A stretch of 25,219 nucleotides of DNA from Deltaproteobacteria bacterium. GTDB taxonomy: Bacteria > Desulfobacterota > DSM-4660 > Desulfatiglandales > HGW-15. The notes under the pieces are model-generated. The model was not told the origin of the DNA and searched no databases. It was given only the letters and a program-made list of their open reading frames with translations. Location of the stretch: the NCBI GenBank assembly GCA_019308985.1, contig JAFDHB010000035.1, positions 1 to 25,219 of the forward strand. Direction: 5' to 3'. The translations under genes and the position numbers were made by a program. This document shows positions 7,880 to 16,650 of this stretch, piece after piece (positions within the stretch are counted from its first letter, which is position 1; the number at the start of each line of letters is the position of its first letter).

Positions 7880-8572
7880 ATGGGGATGCCCTTTGTTCAG
7901 CCGGAAGTCGTTAAGAAGTGGGAAAAGGCCTTTGCCGAAGGTTCTGACAAGCGATACCCTTCCATTGACCTGGTGCGACTGGAATATTGGTTTTTTAAGC
8001 ATCCTGAGAAGGGAATGTTGCTGGAATATGGTTTTGGCACTGGAGTCAATACTATCCATCTCCTGGAGTGTGGGTATACTGTCATTGGGTTGGACGCCGC
8101 CCTTGGGGCAAAGAAGTTAGTAGAAAAGAAATTGGAAAATCATCAGGAAATAAAGGATAGAGCTACTCTCATTCATCTTCCTCAGGATTCCGAAAGACTC
8201 CCATTTGATAATGATATATTCGACTTTCTCGTGTGCATGAGTGTTCTATCACTCCTTGGATCCAGGGAGCGACTTATATATTTGCTGGAGGAATTTATTC
8301 GAGTTCTTAAACCAGGAGCAAAAGCGATCCTTGATATCAACGATACAAAGAGCGAATTTTCTGAAAACAGTGAGTATATTGGAAACAATGTTTATCTTTT
8401 TCGTGGGAATTCAGGAAAAGAAGATCCTGTGCCCATGCTTTGCTTTCCTGATGCTGAAACCTTTGTCGAGATTTTAAGGCCATATTTCAAGATAATCGAT
8501 GTTGGATATTCAGTCCATAAATATTTTAATAGAAGGATTGGTGAATTTATTGTTTGTGCGGAAAAACCATAA
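7880..8572 (+). CDS. SAM-dependent class I methyltransferase
   Basis: A 230-aa Rossmann-fold methyltransferase. Motif I is L-L-E-Y-G-F-G-T-G-V-N-T at 47-58, followed by the acidic end of strand 2 at V-I-G-L-D (68-72). Motif IV is D-F-L-V-C-M-S-V-L near 115, and the post-motif R-V-L-K-P-G-A-K-A-I-L-D lies near 140-152. A strong AAAGGAG ribosome site precedes the ATG at 7880. It follows the hydroxyacid dehydrogenase by 18 bases, so the two are probably co-transcribed. O-methylation of a sugar or of its acyl group would fit, since O-methylated glyceryl groups are known on pseudaminic acid of Campylobacter, but the acceptor cannot be identified here. Confidence 0.85.
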   Translation: MGMPFVQPEVVKKWEKAFAEGSDKRYPSIDLVRLEYWFFKHPEKGMLLEYGFGTGVNTIHLLECGYTVIGLDAALGAKKLVEKKLENHQEIKDRATLIHLPQDSERLPFDNDIFDFLVCMSVLSLLGSRERLIYLLEEFIRVLKPGAKAILDINDTKSEFSENSEYIGNNVYLFRGNSGKEDPVPMLCFPDAETFVEILRPYFKIIDVGYSVHKYFNRRIGEFIVCAEKP

Positions 8573-8635
8573 ATATTCTGATCAATTATATCTTAGAGTA
8601 TCCTTTATCTATATTAAGTGCTAGTAGGACAATAG

Positions 8636-10603
8636 ATGACACTGGAAAGGCTTTTGGTAGAAGAAGAAGAGGCATATCGGTTCTGGATGAAGGATCACAA
8701 GGTCGGAGAGAAGATATGGTATACTCATACTCCATGGCTTCTTGAGAAACTCCCTATGATGAAGCAACAGGTTGTTTCTCTTGAAAGTTTCGTTTCGCAG
8801 AAAGAAATAAATGAATTAGGTGTATTCTGTATCCACCTATCTCTTGACCTAGCTGATTTATTAGTGAAATGCATTGGGGATCATTCCCTGACGCCTCATG
8901 TCAAAGTTTCCTTCCTATATTATCTTAGAAGAACACTTTTCCCCCTGATATACAAGAGCGTAATTTTGAATCGGTGGATAGGTTATGTAAGTGAACAAGG
9001 CACAAAAAACGTAATTATTGGAGTGAAGAAAAGGCTGCATAATAAAAAAAAAGTGGATTTTGATAGGTTTGACAACTTATATGCGCAGATTGGCAAGTGC
9101 ATTGATTTAAGCAGTGACTTTGATGTGGTTGAGATCGAATCTGGAATTGACGATAAAGATACTAGATTACGCATGATGAGAGTCGGCCGGAGTGGCCGTG
9201 AGAAACTTCTAAGCTTGGTAAACGCAAACTTGCCCATCTTGGTTCATCGGTTCTGGAAACGACTGCTTCATTCAAGAAAAATTAAGCTACCTTTTACAAA
9301 GAAAAACGGGATATCTATACTCATCATTGATGAATGCGAACTTTTAGAAGAAACGTTTTTGTTTCTTTTGTTAGGGGGTGGCAGTGTATCGAAACTCAAA
9401 GGCCTAAATGATGAGGGGTGGGAAAAACAATGTGATATCCAAAGAGAACTATCATATGATCGGCTGGCTGACTTGTTTTACTGTTGTTTGAACAGGCATT
9501 CAAATGTGAAAGATTGGATCAAGGCTCGAATGTTGAATGCCTTGGCAATCCTTTTCCATCCGATGCTAATACAAAAAATGAATCAGGTGTTAAATGTGGT
9601 TTCATGGTTGGAAGGGAATTCCGCTGAGATGAAAATGGTAAAGGAATTGGCACGAGAGAGGAGCTTATGCGTTGTTACTAGCGGGATTTCACATGTTGAC
9701 AGGATGGTAATATGTGGTTTCCTAAGAGAAATGGGCGTTCCTGTATTTACGTTTGAACATGGATTGACTTATGGGCTTTCGATGATGACGGAGTATTGGG
9801 GTGATAGAGATTCAATGTGCGTTGGTAGTGGCCGAATAAGCTATACGCCTATAGCTGAAAAATTTCACCAGAAATGCTGCAATGGAGTGGGCAAGGGCGT
9901 TGTTTCTGGAATGCCGAAAATAAATGAAAGAGTGAGGTGGAAATTTATTCAAAAGGCAATTGGAAATAGAATCCTGAAGTTCCCGGATAAGAGGCGGACT
10001 GTCGTATATATTGCTAACTTGTATTTCAACAACTTCATATATAGTCCCGGATGTTGCAGTGACACATGGTACCATCAATTCAAGAGAAAAGTCGTTTTCG
10101 AGATTCTTGGCGAAAGTGACTATAATTGTATTATCAAGTTATATCCAACTTTTCGATATCGTGATCCTGATCCTTTTGGTAGATTAATAACCCTCCCATC
10201 CAACGTTAAGGCCGTTCAATTTATTGAATTTAGATATCTACGGGCTATAGGGGACATAATGATTTGCGATTCCCCACAAAGCACTCTTGGGTGGGTATGG
10301 TCTGCTAGGGTTCCTGTCATTTATTTGGATTTGCCGTCCAATCCTCTTCTTCCCCATGTAGCAAAAGCTTTTGACGATGCGATATTCAGAATTGATTGTT
10401 CGAAGTTAGACTGGGTTGAAAAGGCAAGATATCTATTGACATTACCATATGGAAAGCTTCTTTCAAAATGGAAAGAGAAAGAAACTATGAGGGAAAGAGT
10501 TGAAAAAGAGTATATTATCGGTCCTCCGGGAAATGCCGGAATGCGAGCAGCGAAATTTATTTTTCAAGAAACTGCAAGATTGTATCGCTGTAATGAGAAT
10601 TGA
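8636..10603 (+). CDS. Large glycosyltransferase-like surface polysaccharide protein
   Basis: A 655-aa protein not assigned to a named family with certainty. The C-terminal third resembles the nucleotide-sugar-binding half of GT-B enzymes of the CDP-glycerol/capsule transferase type: I-I-K-L-Y-P-T-F-R-Y near 497, then a V-K-A-V-Q-F-I-E-F segment, D-I-M-I-C-D-S-P-Q-S-T-L-G-W and V-P-V-I-Y-L-D-L. A preceding F-T-F-E-H-G-L-T-Y-G motif near 385 resembles the acceptor-side His region of these enzymes. There is no signal peptide or clear membrane helix. The ATG at 8636 follows AGGA at 8626-8629. The gene is visibly richer in A+T and rare codons than both flanking blocks, suggesting separate acquisition. 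A role in attaching the nonulosonic acid or extending the chain is likely but unproven. Confidence 0.6.
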   Translation: MTLERLLVEEEEAYRFWMKDHKVGEKIWYTHTPWLLEKLPMMKQQVVSLESFVSQKEINELGVFCIHLSLDLADLLVKCIGDHSLTPHVKVSFLYYLRRTLFPLIYKSVILNRWIGYVSEQGTKNVIIGVKKRLHNKKKVDFDRFDNLYAQIGKCIDLSSDFDVVEIESGIDDKDTRLRMMRVGRSGREKLLSLVNANLPILVHRFWKRLLHSRKIKLPFTKKNGISILIIDECELLEETFLFLLLGGGSVSKLKGLNDEGWEKQCDIQRELSYDRLADLFYCCLNRHSNVKDWIKARMLNALAILFHPMLIQKMNQVLNVVSWLEGNSAEMKMVKELARERSLCVVTSGISHVDRMVICGFLREMGVPVFTFEHGLTYGLSMMTEYWGDRDSMCVGSGRISYTPIAEKFHQKCCNGVGKGVVSGMPKINERVRWKFIQKAIGNRILKFPDKRRTVVYIANLYFNNFIYSPGCCSDTWYHQFKRKVVFEILGESDYNCIIKLYPTFRYRDPDPFGRLITLPSNVKAVQFIEFRYLRAIGDIMICDSPQSTLGWVWSARVPVIYLDLPSNPLLPHVAKAFDDAIFRIDCSKLDWVEKARYLLTLPYGKLLSKWKEKETMRERVEKEYIIGPPGNAGMRAAKFIFQETARLYRCNEN

Positions 10604-10826
10604 GTGTATCATTACCATAAGGAAAGAGAAGTATGAAAAATTATAGCTAATTGATATTGGGACGAAATGAGGGACATGGCCACGAAACATCCAACCAAGG
10701 AAAACATGAATTTGAAAAGCTTGTGACAAATTTTGTCAAAATTTGATTTTAAAAGGAACGCTTTGCACTTATTCTCAAAAATTCAGAGGTCTCATTGTAA
10801 GGCAGGCCCGATGAAAAGAGAAATCG
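10604..10826. other. Gene-free AT-rich spacer upstream of the ABC exporter
   Basis: No ORF with family features lies in these 223 bases on either strand. The spacer contains nested palindromes at 10724-10746 (listed separately) and several A/T tracts. I found no convincing -35/-10 pair and no hairpin followed by a T run. It separates the AT-rich glycosyltransferase-like gene from the exporter and may be a junction between blocks of different origin. Confidence 0.5.
10724..10746. promoter_or_regulatory. Nested palindromes, possible operator
   Basis: A perfect 7-1-7 palindrome, TGACAAA-T-TTTGTCA (10724-10738), overlaps a second, 5-1-5 palindrome, TCAAA-A-TTTGA (10736-10746). Overlapping dyads of this size about 80-100 bases before a start codon are typical of regulator binding sites. 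The AT-rich content means chance or a simple structural role cannot be excluded. No regulator gene is in the window. Confidence 0.35.
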
Positions 10827-12620
10827 ATGCGTAAAGTTATCGAGGCAATTCTATTTTTTCCATCTGTCACCAAGACAAAGATGGCGCTCCTTATGGGCGT
10901 CACCCTTGCGGCCGCTTTTTTTGAGGGATTCGGGGTCGCCATGCTTTTCCCTGTCATTGATTTCATTGAAAAGGGAAAAGATTTTACCGTCTTGGCGGCT
11001 ACCTCGAAAATGTGGTTTATCATTGTCAAGACCCTTGATCTATTCTCCATTCCGAAAACTCTTCTCTCTCTCATGATAATTGTGTTTTTCTTGCTGATGG
11101 TAAGGCAATTGTTTAATTATCTGAAGAGCATATATGGAACCTGGATCACGGAGAGCATTTTCTCGGATATCCGAAGCGACGGATTCAAGTGTTTCGCAAA
11201 TGCTGACATGCCGTTTTATGATTCCTACGGAGTGGGGCAACTAATTAACGTACTCACGGTAGACGGCGTAAGGGCGGGAGGGGGAGTATTTACTTTCTTC
11301 AACCTGCTCTCCGCATCAACCATATTTGTTCTCTATTTCGTATTCTTGATGATTCTTTCACCTGGGATGACCATTTTTGCAATGGCTATCATGGGGTGTG
11401 TCGGAATGGTTCTCCGGTCCCGAATTAGGAGATCCGGGGAAATCGGGGTGAAGGTTTCAGAGTATAACGAAAAAATATCAAATTCCATTGTTGAGAGGTT
11501 GAATGGGATCAGGCTTTTGAAGTTGGCTTCAACGGAAGAGAAAGAAAGTAACTTTGTCAAAGATCTCTCGGAAAAGATAAAGCTCAACACGTTCGATCTT
11601 GCCAGGATTCGCGCACGAATGGAATTCATGGTAGACCCCATGGTGATCTTGGCCGGGTTGGCAATATTGTATTTTTCAGTTGAAGTATTCCACATGACCA
11701 TGGCCAAAACGGGGATGTTCATTTTTGTGTTGTTGAGGATTATGCCTTACACGAAGGATATTTTTAATTCAAGGCAGGCTTTGGCAGGTTTTTCAGGGAG
11801 TCTTTTCCGGGTTACCGATTTTTTTCGAAAGGCCAAAGAAGCCCACACAATAAAAGGTGGAAGGGTGTCCATAATAAAGCTGGAGAAAGGGATCCGGTTT
11901 GAAAACGTGTCATTTTCTTATGTTCCTGGTGAAGCTCCGGTTTTGGAGAATATTAACATCTTCATCCCCGCAGGGAAGATGACGGCTCTAGTGGGAAGAT
12001 CAGGTGCCGGTAAATCGACACTCGTTGATTTGATACCGCGACTCAGGGTGCCGACAAAAGGAAGAATATGCTTCGATGATCTGGCCATAGAAAACTATGA
12101 TATCCGTGCCCTTAGGAGATTCATCGCTTTTGTTTCTCAAGAGGGATTTCTCTTTAATGATACTATTGAAAGGAACATAAGGTACGGGCGGCCGGAAGCA
12201 AGTCCGGAAGAAGTTACCAGGGCTGCCCGGATGGCTCATGCCCACCACTTTATCAAGGACATGCCCGAAGAGTATGAAACCGTCGTTGGTGAGAGAGGGA
12301 TAAAGCTGTCGGGCGGGCAACGCCAGAGGATCATTTTGGCGAGAGCCTTGCTTCAAGAGGCTTCAATCATAATTTTGGATGAGCCGACGAGTTCATTGGA
12401 TTCGGAATCAGAGCAATATATACAGAAGGCCATGGAGGAAATCAGGAAGAAAGAAAAAATAACCCTTATCATCATAGCCCATCGTCTGGCGACCATAAGA
12501 AGCGCCGATCAGATTATTGTAATGGACAAGGGAAGGGTTACGGAGACCGGCAGGCACAAGGATCTGGTAAAGGAAGCGTCCTGGTATGCTGAAATTGTCA
12601 GGATGCAGGCCTTGGGTTGA
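10827..12620 (+). CDS. ABC exporter, MsbA/PglK-like (membrane plus ATPase domains)
   Basis: A 597-aa half-transporter that probably flips a lipid-linked glycan across the inner membrane as a homodimer. The N-terminal domain (about 20-335) has hydrophobic segments near 20-45, 78-96, 155-195 and 270-305, consistent with the six-helix exporter fold. The ATPase domain has Walker A G-R-S-G-A-G-K-S at 390-397, a Q-loop Gln at 438, signature L-S-G-G-Q at 494-498, Walker B I-I-I-L-D-E at 514-519 and the switch His at 552. The ATG at 10827 follows AAAAGAG. Its position in a polysaccharide locus favours oligosaccharide-lipid export (as with PglK) over lipid A transport. A decayed relative follows immediately downstream. 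Confidence 0.9.
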   Translation: MRKVIEAILFFPSVTKTKMALLMGVTLAAAFFEGFGVAMLFPVIDFIEKGKDFTVLAATSKMWFIIVKTLDLFSIPKTLLSLMIIVFFLLMVRQLFNYLKSIYGTWITESIFSDIRSDGFKCFANADMPFYDSYGVGQLINVLTVDGVRAGGGVFTFFNLLSASTIFVLYFVFLMILSPGMTIFAMAIMGCVGMVLRSRIRRSGEIGVKVSEYNEKISNSIVERLNGIRLLKLASTEEKESNFVKDLSEKIKLNTFDLARIRARMEFMVDPMVILAGLAILYFSVEVFHMTMAKTGMFIFVLLRIMPYTKDIFNSRQALAGFSGSLFRVTDFFRKAKEAHTIKGGRVSIIKLEKGIRFENVSFSYVPGEAPVLENINIFIPAGKMTALVGRSGAGKSTLVDLIPRLRVPTKGRICFDDLAIENYDIRALRRFIAFVSQEGFLFNDTIERNIRYGRPEASPEEVTRAARMAHAHHFIKDMPEEYETVVGERGIKLSGGQRQRIILARALLQEASIIILDEPTSSLDSESEQYIQKAMEEIRKKEKITLIIIAHRLATIRSADQIIVMDKGRVTETGRHKDLVKEASWYAEIVRMQALG

Positions 12621-12689
12621 GGTAATGAACCCAAAATTTGCATGTCTGTTTGAGATGTGATATGGGGTTCCCCCCAATACCAAGAAAAT

Positions 12690-13224
12690 CCAGTGGGTAT
12701 TTGGTGTAGTAACGTTATAGTCGAAATTTTACCCCAGGGCTTGGATACTCCCTGGGGGGGAACGGATCAAACTTTTAGGCGGGCAGAAACAGCGGTTGTC
12801 CCTCACTCGAGTCCCGCCCGAAAAAGCTTCGATTCTTATCCTAGGAGACTTTTGAAAAACGTTCGATTTTGTTCAAGGTCAAGGTAGACGAAAATTCCAA
12901 CCACAGGAATACATTGAGTATTTCGAGGATTGAGATTTGAATCTGACGCTGAGATTGGGCAAAAGAGGGCGTTTTTCAAAGGTCTCCTTGGAAGAGGAGG
13001 GCACAAGCGCCCCCTATACCGAAAGAGAACTGCCTATCTAAGAGCTTTATCCGCGACCTTCGCGAAAAGAGAAAGGTGACTATGGTGGTGATCGCTGACC
13101 GGCTGTCTACATTCTGGAGGCAGACAAAATCATTGTTGCCGATCAAGGTCGGGTCGTGAAGCAGGGAGCCCATGATCAGCTCGTGCACAATGACGAGTGG
13201 TACACAAGGTGTTCCTCGCTTTAA
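12690..13224 (+). pseudogene. Decayed ABC transporter ATPase domain, interrupted by a repeat element
   Basis: Fragments of a second ABC ATPase can be read in shifting frames. V-I-V-E-I-L-P-Q-G-L-D-T ends near 12750. After a one-base shift at a G7 tract (12754-12760), G-E-R-I-K-L-L-G-G-Q-K-Q-R-L-S-L-T-R follows (degenerate signature), then S-I-L-I-L-G (Walker B) near 12842. The 146-base repeat interrupts here. Beyond it come E-G-T-S-A-P and an in-frame TAA, then D-L-R-E-K-R-K-V-T-M-V-V-I-A-D-R-L-S (His of the H-loop replaced by Asp), and after another shift E-A-D-K-I-I-V-A-D-Q-G-R-V-V-K-Q-G-A-H-D-Q-L to the end at 13224. No membrane domain is seen. The left edge is approximate. It is similar to, but distinct from, the intact exporter upstream. 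Confidence 0.8.
12843..12988. repeat. MITE-like repeat, copy A, with 19-bp terminal inverted repeats
   Basis: A 146-base element with ends AGGAGACTTTTGAAAAACG (12843-12861) and its near-perfect reverse complement at 12970-12988 (18 of 19 pairs). It carries no transposase and sits inside the decayed ATPase gene between Walker B and the D-loop. I see no clear target-site duplication. Bases 12852-12985 match 24575-24708 in the same orientation with 118 of 134 identical and no gaps. The size and inverted ends suggest a non-autonomous transposable element mobilised in trans. Confidence 0.75.
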
Positions 13225-13264
13225 AAAGGCGACAAAAACTGAACAACTCAACACGGAGAGGGGC

Positions 13265-14314
13265 ATGAGGGAAATCTTTTTCAATGGAGTCCGGGTTGCG
13301 GATGATACCGACGCTTATGTTATCGCCGAGATCGGGCACAACCATCAGGGAAATGTGGAGACCGCCAAAAGCTTATTCAAATCCGCTAAAGAATGCGGGG
13401 CCCATGCGGTGAAACTCCAGAAAAGGAACAACAGAACTCTGTTTACCAAGGCATTGTATGATTCCCCTTACACTGGAGAGAACAGTTATGGAGACACTTA
13501 CGGCGCTCATCGTGAAGCTTTGGAACTCGGCGAATCCGAGTACCGAGAACTTCAAGCTTATGCGAAAGAACTCGGATTGACAATGTTCGCCACGGCTTTT
13601 GACTTCGAGAGCGCCGATTTTTTAGAACGCTTGGACATGCCCATATACAAGATTGCTTCAGGGGATTTGACCAACACACCCTTACTTAAACATATCGCCG
13701 CCTTTGGTAAACCAATGATCCTGAGCACTGGCGGTGGCACTATGGACGACATCCAAAAGGCCTGCGACACGGTTATGTCCATCAACCCACAATTATGCAT
13801 CCTCCAGTGTACGGCTTGCTATCCCGTGGAAGATTATGCGGACATGAACCTGCGGGTCATCTCCACGCTGCGGCGGTCTTTCCCCACCAATGTTATCGGC
13901 CTCTCGGATCATGAAAGTGGCATTTCTATGGCCCTGGTGGCTTACACCCTGGGGGCTAGGGTCATTGAAAAGCATTTCACCTTGAATCGTTCCTGGCGTG
14001 GCACCGACCATGCTTTTTCCTTGGCTCCCGTTGGATTACGGCGCCTTGTCCGCGATTTGAAAAGGGCCCGCAAGGCGATGGGCGACGGGGTTAAACGTCG
14101 GCTTCCCCGGGAGGAAAAGCCCCTTTTCAAGATGAGAAAAAAAATTGTGGCTGCTCGCGACCTTCCAGCTGGCCATGTCCTCACCAGAAACGATGTTGCT
14201 CTCAAGTCGCCAGGTGATGGGCTGCCGCCCTTTGAGCTGGACCGCGTGCTGGGTCGCACCCTCAAAGTAAGGGTGTCCACTGACCAAAACATCACTTTTG
14301 AAAATCTGGAATGA
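13265..14314 (+). CDS. NeuB-family nonulosonic acid synthase, copy 2
   Basis: A second PEP-dependent sugar-acid synthase, 349 aa. Key segments are A-E-I-G-H-N-H-Q-G-N at 21-30, A-V-K-L-Q-K-R-N-N at 48-56, the S-Y-G-D-T-Y-G-A-H-R-E-A-L-E block at 74-87 found in one large NeuB subgroup, G-L-S-D-H at 212-216, and the metal ligand His249 in T-D-H-A-F-S-L. The SAF domain spans about 285-349. The ATG at 13265 has a GGAGAGGGG ribosome site. The frame stays open back to 13172, but those codons belong to the tail of the ATPase pseudogene and do not look like NeuB. It overlaps the SDR gene by ATGA. Its substrate probably differs from that of copy 1, whose corresponding block lacks the Tyr-Gly-His-Arg-Glu motif. 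Confidence 0.92.
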   Translation: MREIFFNGVRVADDTDAYVIAEIGHNHQGNVETAKSLFKSAKECGAHAVKLQKRNNRTLFTKALYDSPYTGENSYGDTYGAHREALELGESEYRELQAYAKELGLTMFATAFDFESADFLERLDMPIYKIASGDLTNTPLLKHIAAFGKPMILSTGGGTMDDIQKACDTVMSINPQLCILQCTACYPVEDYADMNLRVISTLRRSFPTNVIGLSDHESGISMALVAYTLGARVIEKHFTLNRSWRGTDHAFSLAPVGLRRLVRDLKRARKAMGDGVKRRLPREEKPLFKMRKKIVAARDLPAGHVLTRNDVALKSPGDGLPPFELDRVLGRTLKVRVSTDQNITFENLE

Positions 14315-15129
14315 ACATGAACCGCAACCTGTTCAGCGTGACCAATCGGATTATTGTAATCACCGGCGGTTTAGGTCAGATCGGCCGTCAGTACGCCAGC
14401 GCTTTGACCAGATCAGGCGCCCGGGTCGCCATTCTCGACCTAGCGGAAGACCCCGGCCAGGCTCTGAATACGATCAATGCCCCCAAAAATCATCTTTTCT
14501 ATGTGCAGGCGGATGTCACCCAGAGGGCTTCCCTGGAACAAGCCCTGTCACGTATTCAGGGACATTGGGGAGCACCTTATGGTTTAGTGAACAATGCGGG
14601 CCTTGATTCTCCGCCTAATGCCCCGGCGGAAGAAAACGGTCCTTTCGAAACTTATCCTGAATCCTCCTGGGATCGGATCATGACGGTCAACGTCAAAGGG
14701 GTCATGCTCTGTTGCCAAGTTTTCGGTCAAGCTATGGCTGAGGCTGGCAGAGGATCCATTGTGAACATTGGCTCGATTTACGGCCTGGTATCCCCGGATC
14801 AACGCATCTATGATTATCGGAAAGAGTCTGGAGCCCCGTTTTTCAAACCCATCGCTTATTCAGCCTCAAAGTCCGCCCTTTTAAACATGACAAGGTATTT
14901 GGCCACCTATTTCGCCCCAAAGGGAGTCAGGGTGAATACCTTGACCCTCGGAGGGGTGTTCAACAACCAGGATAAACGTTTTTTGACTGGATACTGCGCT
15001 AGAGTCCCTTTGGGACGCATGGCCCGACCGGACGAATACAACGGGGCCGTCATCTTTCTCATGTCCGACGCTTCAGCATATATGACCGGGGCGAATATTA
15101 TCATGGACGGAGGTTGGACGGCCTGGTGA
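14311..15129 (+). CDS. Short-chain dehydrogenase/reductase (SDR)
   Basis: A 272-aa classical SDR. The cofactor motif T-G-G-L-G-Q-I-G is at 18-25, an Asp at 43 after the second strand suggests NAD(H) preference, and N-N-A-G is at 94-97. The catalytic set is Asn127, Ser155, Tyr183 and Lys187. The C-terminal G-A-N-I-I-M-D-G-G-W is typical of the family. The start overlaps the NeuB stop (ATGA), and a second ATG six bases on is also possible. It resembles the SDR proteins (PtmA type) often found beside NeuB in legionaminic clusters, so oxidation or reduction of a sugar intermediate or of the ulosonic acid is likely. The exact carbon acted on is unknown. Confidence 0.88.
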   Translation: MNMNRNLFSVTNRIIVITGGLGQIGRQYASALTRSGARVAILDLAEDPGQALNTINAPKNHLFYVQADVTQRASLEQALSRIQGHWGAPYGLVNNAGLDSPPNAPAEENGPFETYPESSWDRIMTVNVKGVMLCCQVFGQAMAEAGRGSIVNIGSIYGLVSPDQRIYDYRKESGAPFFKPIAYSASKSALLNMTRYLATYFAPKGVRVNTLTLGGVFNNQDKRFLTGYCARVPLGRMARPDEYNGAVIFLMSDASAYMTGANIIMDGGWTAW

Positions 15130-15158
15130 TCTTTTAAGCAACCGAGGGAGTGAATGAT

Positions 15159-16628
15159 ATGAGTGTGATTTTCCCAGAGTTCGTGCCGAACATCATTGCC
15201 GGGAAGGAAGAGCCTTCGCACTCCGGCAGAACAGTGGACAAATTCAATCCGGCCACGGGTCAAATTCTCTGTCGCTTGGCTCGATCCGGAGCAGATGAGA
15301 TTGCCTTGTCCGTAGCTGCAGCCAAGGCTGCTCAACCGGCTTGGGAGGCAATCCCTGCTGTCCGCCGGGGTCTTATTCTCCTGGAATTGGTACAAGCCAT
15401 GAAGGCCAGACGCCAGGAAATCGCTCATATCGTGGCCCTGGAAACCGGGAAATCCCCAAAAGAAGCTATGGCGGAGACTGACGGAGCCATACAATGTGGC
15501 CTCTTTTTCGCCGGCGAAGGCCAGCGCCTCTATGGTCGGACCTGTACCAGCGCCGCACCCAACAAACATGCCCTCACCATCCGTCAGGCCGTAGGCGTAG
15601 CCGGGCTCATTATCGCCGCAAATACTCCCATCGCCAACGTGGCCTGGAAGATCTTCCCGGCTTTGATCTGTGGCAACGCTGTCGTGCTCAAGGCGGCGGA
15701 GGACACCCCTGCCACGGCATGGATTGTAGGTCGTCTCGCCAAAGAAGCTGGCCTGCCAGATGGCGTTTTGAACATCGTTCAAGGTCTGGGCGAGGAGGCC
15801 GGGGCCCCCCTGGTGGCTCACGAGGATGTGGGAGTGGTGAGTTTTACCGGCTCTAGCGCCGTGGGCCGCATCATCGCCGAAGTGGCCGGAAAACGCCTGG
15901 CCAAGGTTTCCCTGGAGTTGGGCGGGAAAAACCCCCTTGTGGTCTGTGATGATGCGGACCTGGACAAAGCCGTCCGTTGGACGATTCTCTCTGCCTTCAG
16001 CAACGCAGGACAACGCTGCGCCTCGGGCAGTCGTATAATTGTTTTCGATACGATTTATGAGGAGTTCCGTCACCGACTCCTTTCTGCCACAAAGGCCTTG
16101 AAGGTGGGCCCCTCAGACAACGACGACTTCGGGCCGGTTATCAATGAGAAACAGCTCGTGATTATGGTCGATGCCGTTAAAAAAGCGGTTGCCGCCGGGG
16201 CTGCCCTTCTTTGCGGCGGGGAACGGATGACCGACCCGGATCACGCCCTAGGATTCTATATGGCCCCGACTATCTTAGAGAACGTGAAACCCCAAGACGA
16301 GATCTCCACCCACGAGCTCTTTGGCCCTATCATGTGTCTCTACCGGGTGCGGGACTTAGCCGAGGCCTTGGCCTTGGCCAACGATTCTCCGTACGGGCTA
16401 ACCGCCTGCATCCACACCAAAAATTTCGACCGGGCCGGGGAATTCTGCCTTAAGGTGAAAACCGGCGTGGCAGTTGTCAACGCCGGGACCTTTGGTAGCG
16501 AGCCCCACATGCCTTTTGGCGGTCGCGGGCTGTCTGGCAACGGCACCCGGGAGCCTGGAACCGAGGCTTTGGACATCTACTCCGAGTTGAAAGACGTGTA
16601 CCTGAACTTCGACCCAGACGCGGTCTAG
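15159..16628 (+). CDS. NAD(P)-dependent aldehyde dehydrogenase family protein
   Basis: A 489-aa member of the aldehyde dehydrogenase superfamily, oxidising an aldehyde to a carboxylate. It has the N-terminal F-N-P-A-T-G-Q segment, the cofactor-binding V-S-F-T-G-S-S-A-V-G, the catalytic Glu in L-E-L-G-G-K-N-P and the nucleophilic Cys in N-A-G-Q-R-C-A-S-G, so it should be active. The H-M-P-F-G-G-R-G-L-S-G-N-G segment near the C-terminus is also standard. The ATG at 15159 is 8 bases after GAGGGAG; the GTG at 15150 overlaps that ribosome site. Its position between an SDR and a transketolase in a NeuB operon suggests a sugar-derived aldehyde substrate. This is not a step of the known Neu, Pse or Leg pathways. 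Confidence 0.9.
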   Translation: MSVIFPEFVPNIIAGKEEPSHSGRTVDKFNPATGQILCRLARSGADEIALSVAAAKAAQPAWEAIPAVRRGLILLELVQAMKARRQEIAHIVALETGKSPKEAMAETDGAIQCGLFFAGEGQRLYGRTCTSAAPNKHALTIRQAVGVAGLIIAANTPIANVAWKIFPALICGNAVVLKAAEDTPATAWIVGRLAKEAGLPDGVLNIVQGLGEEAGAPLVAHEDVGVVSFTGSSAVGRIIAEVAGKRLAKVSLELGGKNPLVVCDDADLDKAVRWTILSAFSNAGQRCASGSRIIVFDTIYEEFRHRLLSATKALKVGPSDNDDFGPVINEKQLVIMVDAVKKAVAAGAALLCGGERMTDPDHALGFYMAPTILENVKPQDEISTHELFGPIMCLYRVRDLAEALALANDSPYGLTACIHTKNFDRAGEFCLKVKTGVAVVNAGTFGSEPHMPFGGRGLSGNGTREPGTEALDIYSELKDVYLNFDPDAV

Positions 16629-16650
16629 ACCTAAACGACTGAGATTGCCC

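Noticed and set aside
12657..12887. 76-codon + strand frame after the exporter
   Set aside because: It is a chance open frame through the ATPase pseudogene and the left end of the repeat, in a frame that carries the ATPase motifs only in part.
13172..13264. N-terminal extension of NeuB copy 2
   Set aside because: The first part is the ATPase pseudogene tail in another frame. The ATG at 13265 has a strong ribosome site and gives a normal family N-terminus.
14907..16073. 388-codon open frame on the - strand
   Set aside because: It lies antisense to the clearly conserved SDR and aldehyde dehydrogenase genes, and its translation shows no family motif. GC-rich codon use in those genes explains the long shadow frame.
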